From assembly GCF_900104765.1 (NCBI RefSeq), contig NZ_LT629737.1:930001-994000 (forward strand): a stretch of 64,000 nt of DNA. Reading direction: 5' to 3'. This stretch comes from Gillisia sp. Hel1_33_143 (GTDB lineage: Bacteria > Bacteroidota > Bacteroidia > Flavobacteriales > Flavobacteriaceae). Shown here one piece after another: positions 26,797 to 33,846 of this stretch (its first letter is position 1; every line of letters begins with the position of its first letter). A model generated the notes under the pieces. That model made no database searches. It was not told where the DNA came from and worked only from the letters and a program-made list of their open reading frames with translations. Made by a program: the position numbers and the translations under genes.

Positions 26797-27153
26797 TTGG
26801 GAAGTATTAAATTAAAAAATATCAAGGTTTTTTCCTACCACGGATGCCTTGAAGAAGAGAGCAAAATAGGAAGTGATTATAGAGTAAATCTTTCTATAAA
26901 AGGAGATCTTTCAAGATCTGCGGAAACAGATTTATTAGCAGATACTATTGATTATGTGCATCTTAATAAGATAGTAAAAGAAGAAATGGCTATAAGATCT
27001 AAATTGTTAGAAACTGTTGCAGAACGTATTTTAGCAAGAGTATTAAATGAGTTGGAGCTTGTAAAAAAGGCCAAGGTACATGTATCTAAAATTAACCCTC
27101 CTATAGGTGGAAATGTAGGTATGGTAACAGTAACTAGAAGCAAATCGAGATAG
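26797..27153 (+). CDS. folB: Dihydroneopterin aldolase
   Basis: Folate-pathway enzyme splitting dihydroneopterin to hydroxymethyl-dihydropterin and glycolaldehyde. The family motifs KNIKVFSYHGCLEEESKIG, DTIDYVHLN and KLLETVAERI are all present, including the catalytic Tyr and Lys of the pterin pocket. No ATG exists between the upstream stop at 26758 and the conserved start, so translation most likely begins at the TTG at 26797 (read M-G-S-I-K-L-K-N-I), giving 118 residues. tRNA-Cys follows 48 bases later. Confidence 0.88.
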   Translation: MGSIKLKNIKVFSYHGCLEEESKIGSDYRVNLSIKGDLSRSAETDLLADTIDYVHLNKIVKEEMAIRSKLLETVAERILARVLNELELVKKAKVHVSKINPPIGGNVGMVTVTRSKSR

Positions 27154-27179
27154 ATTGTTAGGAAACACAAAAATTTTAT

Positions 27180-27187
27180 TACATTTG
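27180..27187 (+). promoter_or_regulatory. Candidate -7 element for tRNA-Cys
   Basis: TACATTTG matches TAnnTTTG and ends 14 bases before the tRNA. TTG at 27155-27157, 22 bases upstream, fits the -33 position. Confidence 0.5.
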
Positions 27188-27201
27188 CCATCCAAAATTA
27201 T

Positions 27202-27275
27202 GGCATCGTGGCCGAGTGGCTAGGCAGAGGTCTGCAAAACCTTGTACAGCGGTTCGAATCCGCTCGATGCCTCCA
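27202..27275 (+). tRNA. tRNA-Cys (GCA)
   Basis: A complete cloverleaf: acceptor GGCATCG pairs with CGATGCC, the D-arm has GCCGAGTGGCTAGGC, the anticodon stem-loop shows GCA at 27234-27236, and the T-arm is AGCGG-TTCGAAT-CCGCT. The 3' CCA is encoded. It stands alone between folB and the LysE-type gene. Confidence 0.97.
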
Positions 27276-27306
27276 AAAAGCTTCCTTTAAATAGGGAGCT
27301 TTTTTT
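27275..27306 (+). terminator. Terminator after tRNA-Cys
   Basis: AAAAAGCTTCC pairs with GGGAGCTTTTTT across an eight-base loop with one mismatch and ends in a T-run. It begins directly at the encoded CCA and may also end the convergent LysE-type transcript. Confidence 0.8.
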
Positions 27307-27335
27307 ATTTCAACCCTTTTGCAAATAGAGATATC

Positions 27336-28052
27336 CTATTTGGAATCTTTATCTAGGTCAAAAACAATTTCTCCTGGCTGTATAAGATCAATTCTATCTT
27401 GAAGATTTTCAATCCTTTTAGGAAAAACTCCCCTACTTATAAGAATAGCTCCAAAAATTATCATTATAATACTTATCCCTCTCTTCATTCTAAAGATTCT
27501 GGAAGGTGTAAGTTTTCTATTTAATTTCTTCGCTAATAATATTTTAAGAATATCAAAGAATAAATAAGTTAATAGAACAGTACTAAAGAATACTATAATT
27601 CTATTCGTTTCCATATTAAGAGTTGGACCAAATACAATTATTAAACCTAGCCAAAAACCAAGAACTCCAATATTTATGAAGTTCAATAAAAATCCTTTGG
27701 CTGCTAAGCCAAAATAATCGCCTCTCCCGAGCTTTCTTACCTCTGGCGACTCTTCATCATGAGGAATAGATTTCTTTGTCTGTATAAAGGTCATAACCCC
27801 ATAGGTGGCCAAGATCATACCTCCAAAAATAAAAAGTGCCGGATCGTCTTTTAAACTAGCCAGCAACTTAGAAGTACTTAGATAAGCTATGAACAAGAAT
27901 ATTATATCTGCCAATATAACTCCCAGATCTAAAGATATTGCCGCTCTAAAGCCTTTGATGGCAGCGGTTTCAAGCAATACAAAAAATACCGGACCTAAAA
28001 GGAACGCTAGAAAAAATCCTAGGGGTATGGCAGCCAAAACATCTTGAAACAT
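27336..28052 (-). CDS. LysE/RhtB family exporter
   Basis: A 238-residue inner-membrane protein with about six helices. The N-terminus AIPLGFFLAFLLGPVFFVLLETAAIKGFRAAISLDLGVILAD is the LysE-type signature with its Gly-Pro bend. Members export amino acids or related metabolites; the substrate here is unknown. A charged segment at about 95-112 and an acidic C-terminus are cytoplasmic loops. It lies 31 bases after the DUF2807 gene on the same strand and may be co-transcribed with it. Confidence 0.82.
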   Translation of the reverse strand: MFQDVLAAIPLGFFLAFLLGPVFFVLLETAAIKGFRAAISLDLGVILADIIFLFIAYLSTSKLLASLKDDPALFIFGGMILATYGVMTFIQTKKSIPHDEESPEVRKLGRGDYFGLAAKGFLLNFINIGVLGFWLGLIIVFGPTLNMETNRIIVFFSTVLLTYLFFDILKILLAKKLNRKLTPSRIFRMKRGISIIMIIFGAILISRGVFPKRIENLQDRIDLIQPGEIVFDLDKDSK

Positions 28053-28083
28053 ACAAAAATGTTATTTTCACAAAGGTAAGATT

Positions 28084-28755
28084 TTACTTTATCTTTTTAA
28101 TTGTACCTCCAAATGTGGTTTTTTTATCTAATTTTTCAGGTTTTCCATATACATATATAGTTCCTCCTGCTATTACAGTAGCTTTTACATATTTCTTTGC
28201 ATACACATTGGCTTTTCCACCTGCACTAAGACTTATATCTACCGTTTCACCAATAAGGTTTTCACCTTTGAAATCTCCAGAAGCTTTTAGATCTATTATT
28301 TGATCTATAGCAGTTCCTATAATTACTAAATTACCACCAGTTATAGATCTTGCTATGAAATTCTCTACTTCAATATTTGCATAGATATCAGAACCTTCAG
28401 CAGATTTAAATTCTATTATTGGTTGAAATATCTTTCCACAAAGTTCTACATCTGCATTTTGTCTGGCCTCTACACGTAGTAATTGTTTGTAATATATATT
28501 AACGATGGTATTATCTTCATTCCAGATATGATTCAAAGATGTTTGAACCTTTATAGCTCCATCTTTTTGGTTAATTTCAACCTTATCTCTACTATTCCCA
28601 GAGATAATAGCTTTATTTTCTTCACTTTTTATAAGATTCACTTTAAGTCCATTAGATACTTCAATTTCTGTAAAATTATCTAGATCTATACTTATTTCTT
28701 GTGCGTAACCAGTAATCCCCGCAAGGATAAATAGGGTAAAAATTATGTTTTTCAT
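28084..28755 (-). CDS. DUF2807 (head GIN domain) secreted protein
   Basis: A 223-residue exported protein. After a signal peptide ending GYAQ (about residue 18), the rest has the alternating short beta pattern of the DUF2807/GIN domain: IDLDNFTEIEVSNGLKVNLIKSEENKAIISG at the start and repeated lines such as GNLVIIGTAIDQIIDLKASGDFKGENL. Such right-handed beta-structures are thought to be adhesive or surface-associated, but no function is established for this one. It follows rnr by 19 bases. Confidence 0.8.
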   Translation of the reverse strand: MKNIIFTLFILAGITGYAQEISIDLDNFTEIEVSNGLKVNLIKSEENKAIISGNSRDKVEINQKDGAIKVQTSLNHIWNEDNTIVNIYYKQLLRVEARQNADVELCGKIFQPIIEFKSAEGSDIYANIEVENFIARSITGGNLVIIGTAIDQIIDLKASGDFKGENLIGETVDISLSAGGKANVYAKKYVKATVIAGGTIYVYGKPEKLDKKTTFGGTIKKIK

Positions 28756-28774
28756 TTTAACTTAGCAATGCTCT

Positions 28775-30976
28775 TTATTTTTCTACTTCTTCTTTACTTC
28801 CAACCAAATTAAAATCTAAATGTCTTTTAACCAGATCAGCATTTTTTACATTCACATACACTTCATCACCCAACTGATATTTCTTACCTGTTTTACGGCC
28901 AATGATAGCATATTGTTCTTCATCAAATTCGTAGTGATCATCGCTAATGTCCCGTAATCTCACCATTCCTTCACATTTATTTTCTTCAATCTCTACATAG
29001 ATTCCCCACTCTGTAACTCCGGAGATCACTCCTAAGAAATTTTCATCCTGGTGATCTATCATGAATTTTACCTGCATGAATTTAATAGAATCTCTTTCTG
29101 CACTAGTTGCAAGACTTTCCATTTCACTACTATGGTGACATTTTTCTTCATACTCTTCTTCTGGAGCAGAAGCTTTTTCATCTAAATAACGCTGCAATAA
29201 TCTATGCGTCATCACATCCGGATATCTTCTAATTGGAGAAGTAAAATGTGAGTAATAATCAAATGCCAGACCATAATGACCAATATTCTCTGTACTGTAA
29301 TATGCCTTACTCATGGTTCTAATGGTAAGTGTATCTACCATATTCTGCTCTTTAGATCCTTGAACAGAAGAAAGAAGATTATTTAGCGAATTATTGATAG
29401 ATTTCTTGTCTTTAAGATCTAATTTATATCCAAATTTTGCAATTACGGTTTGCAATGAGTTCAATTTAGATTCATCTGGCTCATCATGACATCTGTATAC
29501 AAATGTCTTTTTGGGCTTCTGTTTTCCTATAAATTCTGCAACTTTTCTATTGGCAAGTAACATGAATTCTTCAATAAGCTTATTAGCTTCTTTAGACGTT
29601 TTAAAGAAAACTCCAATTGGTTCACTTTTTTCGTTCAATTCAAATTTAACTTCAACCTTATCAAAAGATATAGCGCCTTCTCTCATTCTTCTGCCTCTCA
29701 TTACCACAGCAAGATCATTAAGTGTGGTTACAGCATGTACGATCTCATCGTTAACACTGTAAGCTTTATCTTGAATAGAGATCTCTTCAGGAATATTTCC
29801 TTCTTTAGTTTCTATGATATGCTGCGCTTCCTCATAAGCAAAACGAGCATCAGACAAGGTAACCGTTCTACCAAACCACTGGTTTACTACATGTGCTTTT
29901 TTATCGATCTCAAAAATGGCCGAAAAAGTATATTTTTCTTCATTTGGACGTAAAGAACAAGCATTGTTAGAAAGTATCTCTGGCAACATAGGTACTACTC
30001 TATCTACCAAATATACAGAAGTAGCGCGTTGATATGCTTCATCATCTAAGACAGTACCTGGTTGTAAATAATGAGATACATCTGCAATATGAATTCCAAT
30101 TTCATAATTACCATTCTCTAAAATTCTAAAACTCAAAGCATCATCAAAATCTTTAGCATCTTTTGGATCTATAGTAAACGTTAATACGTCTCTTAGATCC
30201 TTACGCTTTTTAATTTCTTCTGATTGAATAGATGTATCAATATTATTTGCAAAATCTTCTACCTCTTTCTCAAATTCATGAGGCAATCCATATTGCGCTA
30301 AAATGGAATGAATTTCTGTATTATGTTCTCCCGGTTTTCCTAAAACTTCTTTGATGGTTCCAAAAGGAGAATCTGCTTTTTCCGGCCATTCTTCTAAAGT
30401 TACTACAACCTTATCTCCATCCTGAGCATCTTTCATTTTATTCTTCTGAACAAAAATATCTGTATACATTTTTGGATCCTGAATAGCTACAAAACCAAAC
30501 GTTTTCTGCATCTGAAGTACTCCAACAAAATCTGTACGCTTTCTCTTTAAGATCTTAACGATCTCTCCTTCAGATTTTTTATTCCTTCTTTTATTATAAA
30601 TGTAAATTTCCACTTCATCACCATTCAATGCTTTATTCAATGAATTAGCAGGGATAAAAACATCATCTTCCAGCTCTTCTACTACCACATAACCAAAACC
30701 TTTAGTGGTCATATCCAGCACACCTTTATAATAATCTAAATTGGCAACAATCTTAAATTTTCCTCTGTCTTCTTCTTGAATTTGCTTTTTAGCAGCAAGC
30801 TGTGCTAAACTTCTAATAATCTTATTTCTAGAACTTGGATCGTCAACACCAAGTTTTGCAGCAATCTGTTTATAATTAAAGGTAGCATCCGGAGATTTTC
30901 TAAGAATATCTATAATGCTCTTAGACATACTTCCTTGATTCTTGGATCCTTCCTTCTTTCTATTATTTTTCTTCAT
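28775..30976 (-). CDS. rnr: Ribonuclease R
   Basis: Processive 3'-5' exoribonuclease that degrades structured RNA. Domains in order: an N-terminal winged-helix-like region (about 15-70), two cold-shock domains (about 80-225), the RNB catalytic domain (about 265-590, with metal ligands in FTIDPKDAKDFDDALSF) and a C-terminal S1 domain starting near 645 (ENFLGVISGVTEWGIYVEIEE). The length of 733 is normal. It is transcribed away from the gene-poor region at 31-32 kb and leads into the DUF2807 and LysE-type genes. Confidence 0.95.
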   Translation of the reverse strand: MKKNNRKKEGSKNQGSMSKSIIDILRKSPDATFNYKQIAAKLGVDDPSSRNKIIRSLAQLAAKKQIQEEDRGKFKIVANLDYYKGVLDMTTKGFGYVVVEELEDDVFIPANSLNKALNGDEVEIYIYNKRRNKKSEGEIVKILKRKRTDFVGVLQMQKTFGFVAIQDPKMYTDIFVQKNKMKDAQDGDKVVVTLEEWPEKADSPFGTIKEVLGKPGEHNTEIHSILAQYGLPHEFEKEVEDFANNIDTSIQSEEIKKRKDLRDVLTFTIDPKDAKDFDDALSFRILENGNYEIGIHIADVSHYLQPGTVLDDEAYQRATSVYLVDRVVPMLPEILSNNACSLRPNEEKYTFSAIFEIDKKAHVVNQWFGRTVTLSDARFAYEEAQHIIETKEGNIPEEISIQDKAYSVNDEIVHAVTTLNDLAVVMRGRRMREGAISFDKVEVKFELNEKSEPIGVFFKTSKEANKLIEEFMLLANRKVAEFIGKQKPKKTFVYRCHDEPDESKLNSLQTVIAKFGYKLDLKDKKSINNSLNNLLSSVQGSKEQNMVDTLTIRTMSKAYYSTENIGHYGLAFDYYSHFTSPIRRYPDVMTHRLLQRYLDEKASAPEEEYEEKCHHSSEMESLATSAERDSIKFMQVKFMIDHQDENFLGVISGVTEWGIYVEIEENKCEGMVRLRDISDDHYEFDEEQYAIIGRKTGKKYQLGDEVYVNVKNADLVKRHLDFNLVGSKEEVEK

Positions 30977-31217
30977 AAATTTTAATAAAGCATAAAATTA
31001 CAGTTAATATGTGACTTGAGATTATATAGGGAATAAAGTTTTGTTAAGCTAAAGCTCACTTTTTATTCAAAAAATTGTTCTTTGATAAATTGATTAACAA
31101 TCACTTAGCTAAAAATAAAAACTAGAAAAGTGTAATTTTTCTTAATATTTTCTTAATTTTAAAGTAACACGTTATAAATTAGATCCCCTCATCTTTATTA
31201 TAATTAAACTATTGAGG

Positions 31218-31355
31218 ATGAGTCAATCTACAAGAATATCGCTTCTCTTTCTCTTAATATTCCTACTAGGTATTATAGGAACTATCACTCTTGTTCAAAA
31301 GAGTTTAAATAAGAAACATTTGGTTAATAATACCATGGTAGATTCTAATTTTTAA
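31218..31355 (+). CDS. Possible 45-residue single-pass membrane protein
   Basis: A short frame from ATG to TAA within the gene-poor region. It begins MSQSTRISLL, continues with a clear hydrophobic helix at about 9-26 (LLFLLIFLLGIIGTITLV) and ends in a polar tail with basic residues. A GGAT directly before the ATG is only a weak ribosome-site candidate. The helix is well formed for such a small frame, but AT-rich DNA can produce one by chance. No function is suggested. Confidence 0.4.
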   Translation: MSQSTRISLLFLLIFLLGIIGTITLVQKSLNKKHLVNNTMVDSNF

Positions 31356-31502
31356 AAGTTCCATAGCTAAGAATATTAAAGATCTATTTCTATGAGGTCT
31401 TTATTTATAAGCGTTTCAAAGTTATCTTTAAGACAATTTCAGTTTTAATAATAAAATTCTATTTTTTTTAAATCTTCAGTTTGGATGAACTGTAAGTCTA
31501 AG

Positions 31503-31524
31503 ATTCTAAGCAGAGTTGTTAACA
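31503..31524 (+). repeat. 22-bp direct repeat, copy 1
   Basis: Begins ATTCTAAGCAGAGTTG and ends in TTAACA. Copy 2 at 31641 matches 20 of 22 bases. The centre contains GTTGTTAACA. Confidence 0.75.
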
Positions 31525-31640
31525 CCTATTATTATATTTCCTTTTTTTCTTTTTATTAAAAATTAAAACTGATGTCTATTACTGTCTGTTAATTTGTAGC
31601 ATAAGTTTATTGAAAAATAGTTGCATTTATCGTTACCAAC

Positions 31641-31662
31641 ATTCTAAATAGAGTTGTTAACA
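31641..31662 (+). repeat. 22-bp direct repeat, copy 2
   Basis: Begins ATTCTAAATAGAGTTG and ends in TTAACA, starting 138 bases after copy 1. With the next base it forms the perfect 10-bp palindrome TTGTTAACAA (31654-31663). Confidence 0.75.
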
Positions 31663-31906
31663 AAACTATAAAGCTTTAACTACCTGATACTGTTCTAGAT
31701 TTAATATTTACTTAACAAAAGTTAATAATTGAAAAGGATTTTAGATTCTTAAAAAATATTCAGTTTTGACATGTTCACAATCCAATTTTTAATGGTGATA
31801 ACTTCTCTACAAATTCTATAGTTATAATTAGGGATAACGATAAATATTTCTCTATTCCAAAAATTAATCAATAATCCAAATTTCGTTGTTAGATTCTCAC
31901 CAAAGG

Positions 31907-31915
31907 TTATCCACA
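31907..31915 (+). promoter_or_regulatory. Perfect DnaA box
   Basis: TTATCCACA equals the strongest E. coli DnaA box (R1 type). It is the only perfect copy I see in this region; TGGTGATAA and TAGGGATAA nearby differ from the reverse box by two bases each. Confidence 0.6.
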
Positions 31916-32003
31916 ATTTGGGTGATTTATTAAGTGCTTAAAAACTAAGTATCTGCAAATAGTAATTAACAATGGAAATAACTTTAGTTAACAAGCCATT
32001 TTT

Positions 32004-32011
32004 TACCTTTG
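32004..32011 (+). promoter_or_regulatory. Candidate -7 element for rpiB
   Basis: TACCTTTG matches TAnnTTTG, 22 bases before the rpiB ATG. TTTA at 31983-31986, 17 bases upstream, may be a degenerate -33 box. Confidence 0.45.
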
Positions 32012-32033
32012 CTTAACCTTAAAAACAAAAATT

Positions 32034-32462
32034 ATGAAAATTTCTATTGGTAATGATCATGCCGGAACCGAATATAAACAGGCAGTTGTGGCTTTTTTAG
32101 AAGCTAAAGGTATTGAAGTTATTAACTATGGTACTAATTCTGAAGAAAGCGTGGACTATCCAGATTTTGTACATCCTGTAGCTACAGATGTAGAAAATGA
32201 AAAAGTAGATCTAGGAATCATTATCTGTGGAAGTGGAAATGGCGCTTCTATGACTGCTAATAAACACCAAGGTGTAAGAGCAGCTTTATGTTGGACTAAT
32301 GAAATTGCAAAATTAGCCCGTCAACATAACGATGCTAATATTTTAGGAATTCCTGCCAGATATGTTTCTCAAACCCAGGCTATAGATATGGTAGATACTT
32401 TTTTAAACACAACTTTTGAAGGCGGACGTCATCAAAACAGAGTAGCTAAAATACCAGTTTAA
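32034..32462 (+). CDS. rpiB: Ribose-5-phosphate isomerase B
   Basis: Interconverts ribulose-5-phosphate and ribose-5-phosphate in the pentose phosphate pathway. The 142-residue protein starts MKISIGNDHAGTEYK, contains CGSGNGASMTANKHQGVRAALCW (the active-site cysteine and phosphate loop) and ends with a basic tail. All are RpiB/LacAB hallmarks. Its stop codon is directly followed by the ATG of the CDF transporter gene, and the GNAT gene follows, forming a three-gene plus-strand unit. Confidence 0.94.
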   Translation: MKISIGNDHAGTEYKQAVVAFLEAKGIEVINYGTNSEESVDYPDFVHPVATDVENEKVDLGIIICGSGNGASMTANKHQGVRAALCWTNEIAKLARQHNDANILGIPARYVSQTQAIDMVDTFLNTTFEGGRHQNRVAKIPV

Positions 32463-33374
32463 ATGGGGCATTCTCACGATCACTCGCATGCTCATCCTGA
32501 GGTTAAAGGTAAGAATCTGTTAATATCTATAGGGCTAAATATTCTTATTACCGTAGCTCAAATTATTGGTGGTTTCTTAAGCGGTAGTTTATCTTTATTA
32601 TCTGATGCACTACATAATTTAAGTGATGTGATCTCCCTTATAATTAGCTATGTTGCCAATAGATTATCCAAAAAAGACGCTTCACTAAATAAGACCTTTG
32701 GCTTTAAAAGAGCAGAAATAATTGCTGCCTTTGTGAATGCAGCAACCCTTATCATTGTTGCTGTTCTTTTAATGGTTGAAGCCGTAAAACGCTTTCAGGA
32801 ACCTCAAGAGATCGCATCCGGATTGGTTATATGGCTGGCATTATTAGCTATTGCCGGAAATGGGTTTAGTGTTTTGCTAATTAAAAAAGATAGCAAAGCC
32901 AACATGAATATGCGTTCTGCTTATCTGCATCTAATTACAGATATGATGGCTTCTGTAGCAGTACTGGTGGGTGGACTATTAATGAAATATTATGAGCTCT
33001 ATTGGGTAGATAGTGTACTTACTTTTGCAATTGGTGTCTATCTAATTGTGGTAGGTTATGATCTTCTTAAATCTGCAACTCATGTACTAATGCTCTTTAC
33101 ACCTTCTGATATTGCCTTAGAAGATATTGCCATGGGCATCTGCAAATTAGAAGAAGTAGACAATGTACACCATATTCATATTTGGCAATTAAATGATAAA
33201 GAGATTCATTTAGAAGCGCATGTAGACTTTAATAAAGATATATCAATTTCAGAATTTGATAAGATATTATCTAAAATTGAAGAAGTTACTTTTCATGATT
33301 TTGGAATTACCCATATAAATATACAGCCAGAATTTGGGAAATGCGATACTAAAGACCTGGTAGTACAGGATTAA
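32463..33374 (+). CDS. Cation diffusion facilitator (zinc-type) transporter
   Basis: Exports divalent metal, most likely zinc, across the inner membrane by proton exchange. The 303-residue protein starts with a histidine-rich segment (GHSHDHSHAH), then has six helices; the metal-binding residues appear in LLSDALHNLSDV (helix 2) and LHLITDMMASV (helix 5), an HD-HD type arrangement typical of zinc CDFs. The cytoplasmic C-terminal domain has VHHIHIWQLNDKEIHLEAHV. It is translationally linked to rpiB with no gap. Confidence 0.93.
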   Translation: MGHSHDHSHAHPEVKGKNLLISIGLNILITVAQIIGGFLSGSLSLLSDALHNLSDVISLIISYVANRLSKKDASLNKTFGFKRAEIIAAFVNAATLIIVAVLLMVEAVKRFQEPQEIASGLVIWLALLAIAGNGFSVLLIKKDSKANMNMRSAYLHLITDMMASVAVLVGGLLMKYYELYWVDSVLTFAIGVYLIVVGYDLLKSATHVLMLFTPSDIALEDIAMGICKLEEVDNVHHIHIWQLNDKEIHLEAHVDFNKDISISEFDKILSKIEEVTFHDFGITHINIQPEFGKCDTKDLVVQD

Positions 33375-33386
33375 TAAAATAGAAAA

Positions 33387-33827
33387 ATGGAAATTAGAAT
33401 AAAGGCCTTTAAAGAGCTTAGTATAGATGAATTATATGATCTATTGCAGTTAAGATCTGAAATTTTTGTGGTAGAACAAGATTGCGTATACCAAGATATT
33501 GATGGGAAAGACCAAAAAGCTTTGCATATTATAGGCTCTAAAGATGGTAGAATTGTAGCCTATACCCGTTGCTTTAACAGTGGAATCTATTTTGAAGAAG
33601 CATCAATTGGAAGAGTGGTTGTTGCTAAAGATCAACGTAAATATGGACTAGGTCATGAAATTATGAAAGCTTCTTTAAAAGCAATTCAAGACCATTTTAA
33701 AACAGATTCTATTAAGCTTTCTGCACAACAATACCTCGTCAAATTCTATGAATCTCATGGTTTTAAAACTATAGGAGAAGGATATTTAGAAGACGGTATC
33801 CCACATATAGCAATGATAAGATCTTAA
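33387..33827 (+). CDS. GNAT family N-acetyltransferase (ElaA-like)
   Basis: A 146-residue acetyltransferase. It begins IKAFKELSIDELYDLLQLRSEIFVVEQDCVYQDIDG, the ElaA-type N-terminus, and has the acetyl-CoA loop in VVVAKDQRKYGLGHEIM and the YLVKFYESHGF motif. The substrate is unknown. It follows the CDF gene by 12 bases. Its stop lies in the left arm of a perfect inverted repeat shared with the convergent S41 gene, and the two coding regions overlap by four bases. Confidence 0.87.
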   Translation: MEIRIKAFKELSIDELYDLLQLRSEIFVVEQDCVYQDIDGKDQKALHIIGSKDGRIVAYTRCFNSGIYFEEASIGRVVVAKDQRKYGLGHEIMKASLKAIQDHFKTDSIKLSAQQYLVKFYESHGFKTIGEGYLEDGIPHIAMIRS

Positions 33828-33846
33828 TATTTTAAGATCTTATCAT
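33813..33846. terminator. Perfect 15-bp hairpin spanning two convergent stop codons
   Basis: ATGATAAGATCTTAA pairs with TTAAGATCTTATCAT around a four-base loop. The left arm encodes the end of the GNAT protein including its stop; the right arm encodes the end of the S41 protease on the other strand. There is no long T-run, so it may act as a weak terminator or a 3' stabilising structure. Confidence 0.6.

Larger units (their letters stand above)
31041..31994. other. Candidate replication origin (oriC) region
   Basis: An AT-rich stretch of about 1 kb between divergent rnr and rpiB. It holds a perfect DnaA box at 31907-31915, two copies of a 22-bp repeat at 31503 and 31641, and TTAACAA/TTGTTAA words at 31041, 31094, 31516, 31654, 31712, 31966 and 31988. 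Gene direction flips here from mostly minus to mostly plus, and parS-like sites are about 15 kb to the left. dnaA itself is not in the window. The origin role is an inference from these combined signs. Confidence 0.5.
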
